Shown: piece by piece, positions 14,716-25,500 of the stretch
How positions within the stretch are numbered: position 1 is the stretch's first letter
Layout of the letters: every line of letters starts with the position of its first letter
Assembly: GCA_947495125.1 (NCBI GenBank)
Contig: CANLXL010000006.1
Location: 186,001-250,000, forward strand
Direction of reading: 5' to 3'
Length of the DNA: 64,000 nt
From: an uncultured Flaviramulus sp.
Lineage (GTDB): Bacteria; Bacteroidota; Bacteroidia; Flavobacteriales; Flavobacteriaceae
Notes under the pieces: generated by a model
The model's database searches: none
The model's input: the letters and a program-made list of their open reading frames with translations, nothing else
What the model was told of the DNA's origin: nothing
Translations under genes and position numbers: made by a program

Positions 14716-15777
14716 TTATGGGCTTTTTACCTTATTTTCAACGTTTGACGGTGAAAAATCAAAAGGTAAAAGATCACCCATACGTTGATTTCCCATATGA
14801 CCTGTGAATTCAACTTTATCACTTGGAGAATGATTACCAAAACTATCAATAATAAACACGTCAACAGAACTTTCAATAGTCGATCGCAAGCGGTTTTTAT
14901 ATAAAACGCTAAGTTTATTTTTTAAATTCACAAAAACATCAGTGCTATTTGCTATGGACACAACATTTGGATACTTTTTGGTCGATGGGTTAACCGGAAC
15001 ATCTTCATCAAACAGCGTATAATCATGCTCTTTTAGTTTGTTTTTATGAAGTGCTCTCATAAAATGTATAACGGATCCGTGATATGCTTCTTCTCGCTTC
15101 TGGATTATAGACGCGCTTGGATTTTCTTGAAATGATTTAAAAAAATTGGTTCCGGCATAATGAATAGAAGATAGACGTAGTCTTTTTTTGTTTCTACTGA
15201 CCGATGAATAGTTGATTTCAAAATGCTCCATTTCAGTAGAAATCAAATACTCTAAAGCACTGTTTTTTACTAAAATGGGCGCTTTACTTTTAGCTGTTAA
15301 TTGCTTGTTCTTTGCATTGAATATCAGAATTAAATCGTCTTCATTCAGAATTTCACATGATTTTCCATTTTCTGATTCTCCTAAATAATGTTTTCTAAAC
15401 TCGCTTAGTTTTATTGCTCTGGAGAGCCCGTCATCGTAGGTCAATACTACTTCATCTAAAGACTCTTGGGATTCATCTAAGTAAATTTTAAGGGTAATAC
15501 CTTGGTTGAATTTATAAAACTTTTTGGTTTTATAACCCATAAATGAAACGACCAATGGCGTTTTAATATTAGGGTCGTATGCAATTCTAAACTCCCCATC
15601 TATGTCAGATATCGTACCAGAAGTAGTGTTGTCGAAGTATATAGAGGCCCCAGCGAGAGGCGCTTTTGAATTTTGATCTAATATAACCCCGGAAATTTCT
15701 TGTTGAGAAGAACCGTGGTGCGTTATAAACAACAATAGAAATAATGCAATAACGGAACTGGTTTTAAAAAATAACAT
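14716..15777 (-). CDS. Secreted carboxypeptidase-like regulatory-domain protein
   Basis: 353 residues. A signal peptide (FLLLFITHHGSSQQ) precedes a CarboxypepD_reg-like domain at about 25-105 with ISGVILDQNSKAPLAGASI and DGEFRIAYDP, the pattern that opens many Bacteroidota outer-membrane proteins. The remaining 240 residues have no recognised domain and no beta-barrel or secretion tail, so this is not a TonB-dependent receptor. The protein is periplasmic or surface exposed. Its role is unknown. It is a single gene with 70 bases to the acyltransferase gene upstream, possibly its operon partner. Confidence 0.75.
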   Translation of the reverse strand: MLFFKTSSVIALFLLLFITHHGSSQQEISGVILDQNSKAPLAGASIYFDNTTSGTISDIDGEFRIAYDPNIKTPLVVSFMGYKTKKFYKFNQGITLKIYLDESQESLDEVVLTYDDGLSRAIKLSEFRKHYLGESENGKSCEILNEDDLILIFNAKNKQLTAKSKAPILVKNSALEYLISTEMEHFEINYSSVSRNKKRLRLSSIHYAGTNFFKSFQENPSASIIQKREEAYHGSVIHFMRALHKNKLKEHDYTLFDEDVPVNPSTKKYPNVVSIANSTDVFVNLKNKLSVLYKNRLRSTIESSVDVFIIDSFGNHSPSDKVEFTGHMGNQRMGDLLPFDFSPSNVENKVKSP

Positions 15778-15847
15778 AAAGATTGATCTTATGCTAAAGA
15801 TAAGAAAAGTAAGAAAAAAATGGCATTAAAAGTAAAAATAAAAAGGA

Positions 15848-17677
15848 TTAACCACCATTGTTTTCCGCAAACTTACGCTCCAATTCAGCCTGGAACTCTT
15901 CCATCACAGGGCGTACGGTACTTTCGGGTAAATCAGCAATTTTAATGTACATAAGGCCATCCACAGCATTGTTGAATAAGGGGTCGACATTAAAAGCTAC
16001 CAATCGTGCGTTTTGCTTAATGTATTTTTTCAGCAGTACAGGTAAGCGTAAAGCACCGGGTTCAACTTCATCGATAATTTTATCAAACTTATTCAAATCG
16101 GCTTCGGTAGCATCAAAAACAAAGTCTTTATCGGCATCCTTCAGTTTTACCTTAAATTCTTTTTTGGGATGTACATATTGCGCGATATAGGGATCGTAAT
16201 AATGCGATTTCATAAACTCGATCATCAGCGATTTAGAGAAATTCGAAAACTGATTGCTAATACTAACCCCGCCAATTAAAAATTTATGTTGAGGATACCT
16301 CAGAGTCGTGTGTACAATACCTTTCCAAAGTAAAAATAGAGGCATTGGTTTTTGTTGATATTCTTTAATAATGAAAGCACGCCCCATCTCTATAGATTGG
16401 CTCATCATTTTATGAAGTTCCGGTTCAAATCGGAAAAGATCCTGAAGGTAAAACCCATCAATACCAAAGCGTTCAAAAATTTTAAAGCCTAATCCCATGC
16501 GATAGGCTCCGGCAATGAGCTTTCTTTCACTATCCCAGAGGAACATATGGTGGTAATAGGTATCGAACTTATCCAGGTCGATCGCTTCATTGGTACCTTC
16601 TCCCACTTCCCGAAAGGTGATTTCGCGAAGGCGTCCAATTTCTCTTAGAATATTAGGAATGTTTTCGGCAGCAGCCAGATAGACCTCATAGTTCTTACTT
16701 TGTAATAATCTGGCATCATCTTTTTTCAATGCCTCGACCTCCTGAGTCATTAACTCATTATCAACAGGTGTAACAATGCGTTTTGGTATTTTAGGCGTTT
16801 TTAAGGTCGATGAAAGGTTGTCTAATATTTTGGGTTTATCTTCAAAAGCGTTCGACAGCATATAAGTCTTTTTCCGAATAAAATCTGAAAATTCTTCGAG
16901 CTCCGTATGTTCTTTTTGGTCTTTAACCGAGATAGGTTTTCCTATCCTAACTTTTATAGTTCGGCGTTTTTGAGTTAATAATTCCGAAGGTAATTTTGCC
17001 GTTCTAAAAGTGTCGCTGATTTTTGAAAGTTTATAAAACAGCTTACTGTTCTTAGCATGAAAATAGATAGGAACGACGGGAACTTCGGCTTTTTTGATCA
17101 GCTTCATAGCCGCTTCTTCCCAGGGTTTATCCACAACCAGTTTACCATCGCGATAAGTAGATACTTCTCCCGCAGGAAAGACCCCAAGCGGATGCCCCTC
17201 TCTTAAATGCAATATAGAATTTTTAAACCCTGCTATACTGGATTTTACATCCTTTCTGTCCTCGAAAGGGTTAACCGGCATGATATAAGGTTTTAAAGGT
17301 TCTATACGGTGCAGCAAAAAGTTAGCTATGATCTTAAAGTCTTTGCGTTGTTCCAGCATTAATTTTAATAATAAAATACCGTCAATGCCACCAAGTGGAT
17401 GATTGGAAACCGTAATATATGCCCCCTCTTTTGGGAGTCGCTTCAGGTCTTCTTCCGGGATTTCAAACTTTATTTGAAAATCATCCAAAATACCATTTAA
17501 AAAGGCCAGTTCTTCCAGGTGCTTGTTACGATTGTAAATTTTGTTAAGCGTAGAGATCTTAAGGATCTTCATTAAAAGCCAACCCACAAAAGTACCCATA
17601 AAACCGTACTTATTGAGTTGAATGGCTTTAGCGACCTCTTTTGCGGTTACCAACCCTGTATTTTGTTGTTTGGTCAT
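15848..17677 (-). CDS. olsF: OlsF-like bifunctional acyltransferase (aminolipid synthesis)
   Basis: 609 residues with two acyltransferase halves. The N-terminal half (about 30-275) is a PlsC-like O-acyltransferase with NHPLGGIDG (HX4D active site) and FPAGEVSTYRDG. The C-terminal half (about 310-600) is a GNAT-like OlsB domain with REITFREVGEG and GRAFIIKEYQQKPMPLFLLWKG. This order matches OlsF, described in Serratia proteamaculans with homologues in Flavobacterium, which makes ornithine lipids in one polypeptide. The amino acid used here could be ornithine or glycine. It starts 22 bases after the aspartate kinase stop, so the two are co-transcribed. Confidence 0.8.
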   Translation of the reverse strand: MTKQQNTGLVTAKEVAKAIQLNKYGFMGTFVGWLLMKILKISTLNKIYNRNKHLEELAFLNGILDDFQIKFEIPEEDLKRLPKEGAYITVSNHPLGGIDGILLLKLMLEQRKDFKIIANFLLHRIEPLKPYIMPVNPFEDRKDVKSSIAGFKNSILHLREGHPLGVFPAGEVSTYRDGKLVVDKPWEEAAMKLIKKAEVPVVPIYFHAKNSKLFYKLSKISDTFRTAKLPSELLTQKRRTIKVRIGKPISVKDQKEHTELEEFSDFIRKKTYMLSNAFEDKPKILDNLSSTLKTPKIPKRIVTPVDNELMTQEVEALKKDDARLLQSKNYEVYLAAAENIPNILREIGRLREITFREVGEGTNEAIDLDKFDTYYHHMFLWDSERKLIAGAYRMGLGFKIFERFGIDGFYLQDLFRFEPELHKMMSQSIEMGRAFIIKEYQQKPMPLFLLWKGIVHTTLRYPQHKFLIGGVSISNQFSNFSKSLMIEFMKSHYYDPYIAQYVHPKKEFKVKLKDADKDFVFDATEADLNKFDKIIDEVEPGALRLPVLLKKYIKQNARLVAFNVDPLFNNAVDGLMYIKIADLPESTVRPVMEEFQAELERKFAENNGG

Positions 17678-17699
17678 GAGTGTAAATGTACTAAAATGT

Positions 17700-18950
17700 T
17701 TATTTAGTTACTACTTGAACGGTTTCATGAGTTAATTGTTTTAATAACACGGTTTTACCGTTCTCAATGTGTTTAATGGCATGGTCATTATAATGTCTAA
17801 TAGTATAAAGAGAGACATTTTCATGATATGTTACTTTAAATTTTGCTTTTAATTCCTGAATGAGCGGTTCAAGGTTATCATATAAGTTATCAATACAAAC
17901 TGAAAAGCTGATGGCTGAATTCTGAATCATATCCACTTTCATCTTGTATACATGTAACAGGTTGAATATTTCGCTAATATTGTCTTCAACGATATATGAA
18001 AAATCTAATGAAGATAAAGCAATTAATACTTGGTTTCTCTTTACAATGAGGCAGGGAATCATGGGGTCTAGAGTCACATCTTTGCCAATGCATGTTCCTT
18101 GGTCTTCCGGATTTAAAAAGGACTTTACATATAGCGGAATTTCCTTTCTCTGAAGTGGTTGTAATGTTTTGGGATGAATAACCGAAGCACCGTAAAACGC
18201 CAGTTCTATGGCTTCTCGATAGGAAATCTTATTAAGAAGTTGTGCATTTTCAAAATAGCGCGGATCTGCATTTAGTAGACCGGGAACGTCTTTCCAAATG
18301 GTAACACTTTCGGCATTTAAACAATAGGCATAAATGGCGGCCGTATAATCACTGCCTTCTCTGCCCAGAGTTGTTGTAAAGTTATTAGAATCGCTCCCTA
18401 AAAACCCTTGGGTAATGTTTAAAACGGAGGTATTAAGTTGGGAGGTTATCAAACTTTGTGTTTTCTCCCAGTTTACTTTGGCATGCCTGTGATAATTATC
18501 CGTTTTTATTTGGGTTCGAACGTCTACCCAGTTGTTCTTAACGCCTACATCGTTCAAATATTCACTTATAATCTTTGTTGAAATGAGTTCGCCAAAACCA
18601 ATAACCTGGTCATAAACAAAATTATAATCAGGCGATTTATTGGCTTTTAAAATACCGTTGAGTTCCTCAAAAAGAGTTCTTACTGTTTCGAAGACCGGAT
18701 GATTTTCACTGGTAAATAAATCTAACAGAATGTTATTATGATATATTTTAACCTCCTGAAGGGAACTTTGTATTTCCTTTTCATTATTAAAATAATTCTT
18801 AACAACAACCTCCAAAGCGTTGGTGGTCTTTGCCATGGCAGATACTACAATTAAGGTCTTCTTATAGCCTCTGGCTTGTAAAACAGATACCAGATTTTTA
18901 ACACCGCTGGCGTCTTTTACTGATGCTCCGCCAAACTTAAATACTTGCAT
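17700..18950 (-). CDS. Aspartate kinase
   Basis: 416 residues, the length of monofunctional aspartate kinases. The N-terminal KFGGASVKD is the ATP and substrate motif; GFLGSD, TTTLGREGSDYTAA and VTIWKDVPGLLNADPR are the classic kinase motifs. Two ACT-type segments occupy about 310-400. The enzyme makes aspartyl phosphate, the first step to lysine, threonine, methionine and diaminopimelate. It is the first gene of a minus-strand pair with the OlsF-like gene. Which feedback inhibitor acts cannot be told from this reading. Confidence 0.92.
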   Translation of the reverse strand: MQVFKFGGASVKDASGVKNLVSVLQARGYKKTLIVVSAMAKTTNALEVVVKNYFNNEKEIQSSLQEVKIYHNNILLDLFTSENHPVFETVRTLFEELNGILKANKSPDYNFVYDQVIGFGELISTKIISEYLNDVGVKNNWVDVRTQIKTDNYHRHAKVNWEKTQSLITSQLNTSVLNITQGFLGSDSNNFTTTLGREGSDYTAAIYAYCLNAESVTIWKDVPGLLNADPRYFENAQLLNKISYREAIELAFYGASVIHPKTLQPLQRKEIPLYVKSFLNPEDQGTCIGKDVTLDPMIPCLIVKRNQVLIALSSLDFSYIVEDNISEIFNLLHVYKMKVDMIQNSAISFSVCIDNLYDNLEPLIQELKAKFKVTYHENVSLYTIRHYNDHAIKHIENGKTVLLKQLTHETVQVVTK

Positions 18951-19394
18951 ATTATAATTTTCGAATATAATTTCTAATGCCTTATTTATTATGGGCAGAT
19001 GACCAAAATTTTATGGCATTTCAAATATAGTTTAAAGATCATTATTATTGAAATCCTTTTTGTTTCTTATACTCTATGATTGTTTTCAATATCCGGTTTT
19101 ACTCTAGTTATTTTAAGAAGGCTAAAAGTTTTTATAAGATGGTCTGGTAGGCCATTATTAAAATATAACACCAGTTATTACTTTTTGATTTTTGACTTCG
19201 TTTTTTTGATTTCTTTTAAAGGTGAGTTTTGCTGATGATAGTCTTGATTTTTAAGGTAACCGTTAGCGGAATAACCTTAATGAACATGGAAATCATAATT
19301 TTTCAAGAATGATTTATAATATTGAAGACTGTCGATGATCACCGCCGTTCTAATGGAGAATTATTGCAAACCAATTAATCTAAAAAACGACTAA
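18951..19394. other. 444-base divergent intergenic region
   Basis: No gene is seen. It carries the promoters of the aspartate kinase operon (minus) and the SpoIIAA-like gene (plus). A weak hairpin TTAAGGT...ACCTTAA lies near 19250-19281. It is AT-rich, with no recognisable RNA gene. Confidence 0.4.
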
Positions 19395-19781
19395 ATGATA
19401 GCACAAATTAAAACCTTCAAAGGGAATGCCATAGCCATAGAAGTCCTTGAAGGATTCAGGGAAGCAGATGAAAAATTGGTTCAAAAATATTTTAAACAGA
19501 AAATTGATGAAGGCCATGAGCATGTCAATATCATAGTAAAACTCGACGAAATGAAACTTGGCCGTAGTGATCTGGAAGCACTTATAGAAGATGTAATTAG
19601 GTTTTTAAGAAATTACGAAAAGGTAGGTCATATGGCTATTGTAGCACAGTCCAAAATACTTAAGTTTCTTGTACCCATTGATAACTTTTTCTTTAAAAGA
19701 ATGCAAAAGGAATTTGAAGAACGCTATTTTGATCTTACCGAATTAGATAAAGCGATCAAATTTATAAAAACAGGTAAATAA
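19395..19781 (+). CDS. SpoIIAA-like (STAS fold) protein
   Basis: 128 residues, with the SpoIIAA-like family pattern (PF11964): AIAIEVLEGFREADEKLVQKYF at the N-terminus, HVNIIVKLDEMKLGRSDLEALIEDVIRF in the middle and a C-terminal ERYFDLTELDKAIKFI. The fold resembles anti-sigma factor antagonists but lacks a phosphorylatable Ser signature; members of this branch have been linked to lipid or membrane binding. It is cytosolic, a single-gene unit. The role is unknown. Confidence 0.8.
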   Translation: MIAQIKTFKGNAIAIEVLEGFREADEKLVQKYFKQKIDEGHEHVNIIVKLDEMKLGRSDLEALIEDVIRFLRNYEKVGHMAIVAQSKILKFLVPIDNFFFKRMQKEFEERYFDLTELDKAIKFIKTGK

Positions 19782-19885
19782 AACCCGAGTTCTTTCTGTA
19801 GAGAGCAAGATTTGAGATATTTAGAGGAAGTCTCATCAACCTTGAATACGCATACATTATAGGCTTTATGCCCGGAAGTCGAAGT

Positions 19886-20371
19886 TTATGATTTTAAACC
19901 AGCTATATAATTCTTAATGCCTTCTTCATTTAAGTGCACGACATCCCAATCCCGAAGTACTTTTGCTCCCTTTTTTTCATAGAGGTTTATCGCTTTTTCA
20001 TTCCAATCTAACACTTCCCAATTTATACGTTTTACACCCAATTGATGTCCGTATTTTACAACCTCATCCAAAAGTGCCGTTCCGGCACCCAGACCTCTCA
20101 TTTTTTCACTGACCACCAGATCTTCTAAATGTAGAATCTTTCCCTTCCAGGTGGAGTACCTGTTATAAATTAAGGCAATACCCTCAACTCGATTATCCAG
20201 TTCGGCAACAAAACACTTAAAAGCGGGATGCTCGCTAAAACCGTCATTCTGTAAGTCTTCGACAGTGACTTCAACGGCGTTCTCTTCTTTTTCAAAAGCG
20301 GCAAGTTCGTTAATCAAATCTAAAGCACGAGGCATATCGTCTTTTGTTGCTGGTCTAATTGTAAAGTTCAT
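19886..20371 (-). CDS. GNAT acetyltransferase of the SSAT/thialysine type
   Basis: 161 residues, one GNAT domain. LHLEDLVVSEKMRGLGAGTALL is the acetyl-CoA loop and WEVLDWNEKAINLYEKKGA the C-terminal signature; together with RYSTWKGK they match the spermidine/spermine or thialysine acetyltransferase group. The substrate is probably a polyamine or lysine analogue, by family only. It is convergent with the SpoIIAA-like gene and divergent from fbp, an arrangement seen in other Flavobacteriaceae. Confidence 0.85.
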   Translation of the reverse strand: MNFTIRPATKDDMPRALDLINELAAFEKEENAVEVTVEDLQNDGFSEHPAFKCFVAELDNRVEGIALIYNRYSTWKGKILHLEDLVVSEKMRGLGAGTALLDEVVKYGHQLGVKRINWEVLDWNEKAINLYEKKGAKVLRDWDVVHLNEEGIKNYIAGLKS

Positions 20372-20521
20372 AATCTTTAAAATAAGATCAAATATAGTCT
20401 AAAGTTCATTATTAGGGAACCCTATTCTCAATTGAAGCTTTGCATAGAATTAATCTCATGCGAAAACGTTGTAGTTGCGTAAAATTTATAGATATTTGCA
20501 CAAACAAATTTCATCATATTT

Positions 20522-21529
20522 ATGGCTCATAAAAAACAAACTTTAGGAGAATTTATAATTGAAAATCAAACCTCTTTTAAATATTCTTCCGGAGAGTTGT
20601 CCAGTCTGATAAACTCGATTCGATTGGCGGCAAAAGTGGTTAATCATGAAGTAAACAAAGCTGGTTTGGTGGATATTATCGGTGCTGCGGGTGATACCAA
20701 TATTCAAGGTGAAGACCAGCAGAAGTTAGATGTTTATGCGAACGAGAAGTTTATTCAAACGCTAACGAATAGAAATATTGTTTGTGGTATTGCCAGTGAG
20801 GAGGAAGATGATTTTATAGCAATTAATAGTCAGGATGAAAATCATCAAAATAAATACATTGTTTTAATCGATCCGTTGGATGGCTCTTCAAATATTGATG
20901 TCAATGTGTCCGTAGGAACTATTTTTTCAATCTACAGGCGTGTAACTCCGGTAGGTACTCCCGTAACTATGGAAGATTTTTTACAAAAAGGAGATCAGCA
21001 GGTAGCCGCAGGTTATGTAGTTTATGGAACCTCTACCATGCTTGTTTATACTACCGGTGATGGTGTTAATGGCTTTACATTAAACCCTGCCATCGGGTCT
21101 TTCTATTTATCACATCCGAATATGGTCTTTCCTGAAGATGGCAACATTTACTCGGTCAATGAAGGGAATTATATTCATTTTCCTCAAGGCATTAAAAATT
21201 ACATTAAGTATTGCCAAAAAGAAGAAGGGGATAGACCATACACATCCAGATATATAGGATCTTTAGTGTCCGATTTTCATAGAAATATGATTAAAGGTGG
21301 GATTTATTTATATCCACAAAGTTCTAAGAATCCCAATGGTAAACTACGTTTGTTATATGAATGTAACCCTATGGCATTCTTGGCAGAACAAGCCAATGGA
21401 AAAGCCAATGACGGGTTTGTTAGAATTATGGAAATCGAACCTACGGAATTGCATCAACGTGTGCCTTTTATTTGCGGGAGCAAAAATATGGTGGAAAAAG
21501 CTGAGGCTTTTATGCGGGGTGATGCATAA
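20522..21529 (+). CDS. fbp: Class I fructose-1,6-bisphosphatase
   Basis: 335 residues, full length for class I FBPase. The metal and phosphate motifs [10 protein letters not shown] and [23 protein letters not shown] are intact, and [21 protein letters not shown] is the C-terminal signature. The enzyme hydrolyses fructose-1,6-bisphosphate, the irreversible step of gluconeogenesis, in the cytosol. It is a single gene divergent from the GNAT gene. Allosteric control by AMP is known in the family but cannot be judged here. Confidence 0.95.
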   Translation: MAHKKQTLGEFIIENQTSFKYSSGELSSLINSIRLAAKVVNHEVNKAGLVDIIGAAGDTNIQGEDQQKLDVYANEKFIQTLTNRNIVCGIASEEEDDFIAINSQDENHQNKYIVLIDPLDGSSNIDVNVSVGTIFSIYRRVTPVGTPVTMEDFLQKGDQQVAAGYVVYGTSTMLVYTTGDGVNGFTLNPAIGSFYLSHPNMVFPEDGNIYSVNEGNYIHFPQGIKNYIKYCQKEEGDRPYTSRYIGSLVSDFHRNMIKGGIYLYPQSSKNPNGKLRLLYECNPMAFLAEQANGKANDGFVRIMEIEPTELHQRVPFICGSKNMVEKAEAFMRGDA

Positions 21530-22076
21530 GAAGTATTTATGAACCCTTCCGCCCTTTGGGCACCTTCCCTTCATAAGAGAAGGAATGTATTTTCGTTGTT
21601 AAAATGGGCTTAGTGGTAAATGATTGGTTTGAGTATCTCTTTATTTAAGGATCGCGTGTCTTTTCATAGACAAGCATCTAGAGTTTTTTTAATGTATCGA
21701 AATCTTTCTGCTCTTTTGGAGCCTTCCTTTGGTACGTGAAGGACTAACGTAGCCTGATGTTATTGTGAATCAAAATAGGAGCAATGTGTCAGTTTCGATT
21801 TTGAGGAACAAAGAATCGTTCCAGATAGCTATGAGAGAGAACCTTGACTAGCTAAAATTCTTGACATATCAATCTTGCCGAGATACTCGATACAGATTTT
21901 ACTCATTTCAATCGTAAAATTTACTCGAACCTGCCTACCGGCAGGTAGGTTAACAGAATTTCGTCAAAATGATAGTATCTCACTAAGTGTGTAAATAAAA
22001 CCCGTATGTAAACACCATGGGTTTGCTGTTTAAAAACTTGCTTTAATTATAGAATACAGGTGTTACATCGGCTGTT
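21530..22076. other. 547-base gene-free region with repeats from families A and B
   Basis: No gene is seen. Family B fragments lie at 21544-21588 (CCCTTCCGCCC...GAGAAGGAA) and 21722-21744 (CCTTCCTTT...GTGAAGG). A family A copy is at 21881-21950. The convergent ends of fbp and the lipoprotein gene meet here. AAACCC...GGGTTT near 22000 is a weak hairpin. Confidence 0.55.
21881..21950. repeat. Intergenic repeat, family A, copy 4 (degenerate)
   Basis: GATACTCGATA and TTTACTCGAAC preserve the conserved ends in reverse orientation. Between them is TTTTAC...GTAAAA (hairpin), and the copy runs on into CCTGCC-TACC-GGCAGG, the same GC-rich hairpin module as in the copy at 11189. Confidence 0.6.
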
Positions 22077-22541
22077 TTAATTTGGATTATCACCCAATTG
22101 CTTTAGTCTCGTTTTCAATAATTCTAAATTGGTAAACTCTTGACCGTTCATCTTCTCTGGATTTCCTCCATAAGGATGTTCCAATAATTGCTCACATTCT
22201 TTGTTACTTATAGATTGGTTATTGTCCAACAGAAATTTTAAAGTTTTAGGGTCTTCAATGCTAAAAATAATTTCTTTTCTGAATGATTTTGGGTCATGCT
22301 TTGGTTTCCAATAGAATTTGTTTTGATAATCGAAACAATCATTTGATAAGAATTCCGGAATAGTTTTAGTCTTTAATATGACTTTTACGGAGTCTTTATA
22401 TGGCTTTAAAAAAGTATCCATAGTCCAATCTAGTTGAACAGATTTTGAGGAACTTGGGTTCGCGTTTATTTGTTTGTTTGAAATGCAGGATTCAAATAAA
22501 ATAAGTATTACAATACTTGTTATAAAATTAATGTGTTTCAT
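22077..22541 (-). CDS. Small lipoprotein downstream of RHS protein (candidate immunity or partner)
   Basis: 154 residues. A hydrophobic leader ends FESCISN (Cys19), a lipobox-like site, so it should be anchored in the envelope. The rest is soluble and hydrophilic; no family is recognised. Its gene begins 11 bases after the stop of the 1273-residue RHS protein and is the last of four co-directional genes. The position right behind the variable C-terminal end of an RHS protein is where immunity genes of polymorphic toxins lie, so an immunity role is possible but unproven. Confidence 0.65.
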   Translation of the reverse strand: MKHINFITSIVILILFESCISNKQINANPSSSKSVQLDWTMDTFLKPYKDSVKVILKTKTIPEFLSNDCFDYQNKFYWKPKHDPKSFRKEIIFSIEDPKTLKFLLDNNQSISNKECEQLLEHPYGGNPEKMNGQEFTNLELLKTRLKQLGDNPN

Positions 22542-22552
22542 TTTCTTTTTTT

Positions 22553-25500
22553 TTAATTTCTCTGAATCCCTTGCCAGTTAATTGGAATACTGCTATCTAG
22601 GTAGCCTGGCGATATACCGGCATTAATGGCTCTATTATTTGCATCGTTTTCACTTAAATTAACCGTATTTCTTATTCCTTGATCCAAATGATTTATGATT
22701 AAATCTGAAAACGTGGTTTGAATAAGATTATTCAGCCTTACTTCATTTTGAATATTTGTGGCTAAATCAAAAAACATATTTCCTGTCTGAAAAGTATTTG
22801 TTGTGTTTAAGAAAGTACTTTTAACGCTTGTCAGTATTTGATCTGCTGTACCATTTAAACTGGATATGGTACCGTTAATAGTAACATTGTAATTACTTAT
22901 TGTAAAACTTCTTGCTGCATCCAAATACTGTTCTACGTGCCCTAACTCCTCATGCCCTCTAACTGCTCTGAATAGTCCCGGGTTTTCTTGTTCTACCGTC
23001 ATACCATTATTTCCTGGAACTCTAAATGATTGACTGTATGTAACAATAAATTCCATAATAATATCATATTCTTGAGTTGTTTCGTTAAATACATAACTAA
23101 AATTACCAGTTGCGACGGTTTCTCCTAAGTCTCTTAATGTAACTACAACTGGTCCATTAGTATTTCTTCTTATTCTACTTTTAAAATCGTTTATATTATC
23201 GCCTATTCTAGTGGCTTCACTATTGGGAGTGTTCTGTCCCGCATCTTTATTGGCAGAATTTTTATCCGACCAATGTGAAAGCCTTCTGGAACCAAATAGC
23301 CTTCCGGTAAGAGCATCAGCTCCACTAGGATCCGCCCAATACACCGGATTATTATCAAAAGCCGTAAACGTACTCATGGAGTGGTGTGTGACCGGGTCTA
23401 TTCCTGTAAACCTGGCAATTGCCGGGTCGTAACTCCGAACATCCATCTCGTAAAGGTCTAAACCTAAACTCTCATTAAGTTCAACGCCATTATACTTATA
23501 AGGATGGTTGGTAATCGGATTACTATTATACCCATAATGCTTAAGCCCAAAGGGATAATAATTATTCTCCTCCAGTATTTGAAGCGTTCCATTATTGTCC
23601 TTATAGCTTAACCGAATGTTTCCCAAATGGTCTTTATACTGGTAGATATACTTGAATCCGGAACCATAATTACTCGCGTTTACAGGTTCCGTATACCCTT
23701 CAGCATGGTTAAAGAATTTCAAAGAACTGCCTTCATAAATATGGTTCCCCGCATAATAGGTGGTAACCCCACTTACCATTTTACTTAACTTGGTGCCTGT
23801 AGCATCGTAAATATAAGAAATAGTTCCGCCACTTAGACTCACACTGATTGGTAAATTTAAGTGATTATAGCTAATGCTTGTAATACCTTTATTGTCGTCC
23901 TTGGTTAAATTCCCATTGGTATCATACCAGTAATCCTGGTTGTTGGTGGTACTGTCCTTAAACCCGTAATTATCATTTCCGGTATCATGCACCTGGTAAA
24001 GTTTATTGCTAACCTCACTACTGTGATAGTCGTAATTTAACACATCCATGTTGTTGTAGTTGGATGAGTTTTGCCAGCCGTCGCGCGTTAAGGTTTGTAG
24101 ATTTCCATTCTTATCATAGCCAATATTAAACACATCGTAGCTACCATTATGGCTGTAAGCACTTGTAATTCGATTCAGGGCGTCATAACCATAACGGTAC
24201 CATTTTAGCCCCTGGTCGGTATTTTTGGTTTTCCACTCGGTTTCCGAAATGTTACCATTATATAGGGGAGTGCTACCACTTTGACTTACCGTATTATAAT
24301 TAATTTTAAAAGAAAACAGGTCATTGCCTAAACTGGCTGGATTGTTAATTTGTTTAAGCCAGCCTCTAACATTATAAGTATAATTAACATCTTGTAGCCT
24401 GTTAGAATTAGAGGTTTTACCACCGACACTTTTGGTGATCAGCTGCCCCAATTCGTCATAAGTGTTTTCTGCAATGGTTTCCTGGGCGAAGCTGTTTATT
24501 TTATTTTTTTGTGAGACCACTCTGTTCATATGGTCGTAGGTAAAGGTGTCTACGGTTGTGATCGTAGACTTTCCTGTTTTAGCATGGGTGGTGGTGGTTT
24601 CCAATACCTGACCTGTAAAATCCAGTTGGCTTTTTATCTTATCTGTCGTATTTAAATAATCATTAAAACTATAGATATAAATAGGCCTTGATTTTTCATC
24701 ATAATAAGTTACTGTGGTAATCCAGTCGCTGGTGCCCAGTACCCGCACCTTGCTACCGGTGGGTAAGCCTTTAACGTCGGTTTCCGGGCTAACACCATAA
24801 GCCGTTTCAGAATTCCCTGAAACTTTATCAAAAGTATAATTATCATAGTAGTTAATGGTATGAATATCGGTGATATAACTCGTTGGACGTGCGACATTAG
24901 TATAATATACTTTGGTGCCATCGATCCAGATATAAGACGATGTTTTTGTTTCGTGCAATGACCCGGGACCTGTTGTATTGGCCTGTAACGAAGTTCTGCT
25001 AATAGACTGGGTCATCTCCCCGGTATAAGCTACCCTGCCGAAGGCGTCAAATTTGGTAAACAACCATTTGTTCGATAAGCGCTGCAAGGCGTCTTGCGTA
25101 AAGATGGGTCGGTCCAGTTTATCGTAAACGATATATTCCGGACCTTTTCCCGGAATTTGCTTTTCCACGAGGCGGTTTTTATTATCATATTTGTATTGGT
25201 AGCAAAGTTCCGACAACTCGGTTGCTGAGATACTGGTGTCGTGCACCACCTTAGGAGGCAGGACATAGGATAGGTTCCCGTAATCGTCATACACATAATA
25301 GGTGTCGTGAGCACCGCTATTATAGGTGCGTTTTAGCACCACACGCCCTTGTTTGTCTTTAAACTCTTCTGTGGTACGGTTGGTACCATCGGAGCTGGTC
25401 CAGTTTTCATCTTTGGTAATGGTTTTATACAGGCTATTCACCGGGTAGTGTCCGTCGTAAGCCAATTGCGGGGTATAGGTTTTATTAGCATAACTTAGGG

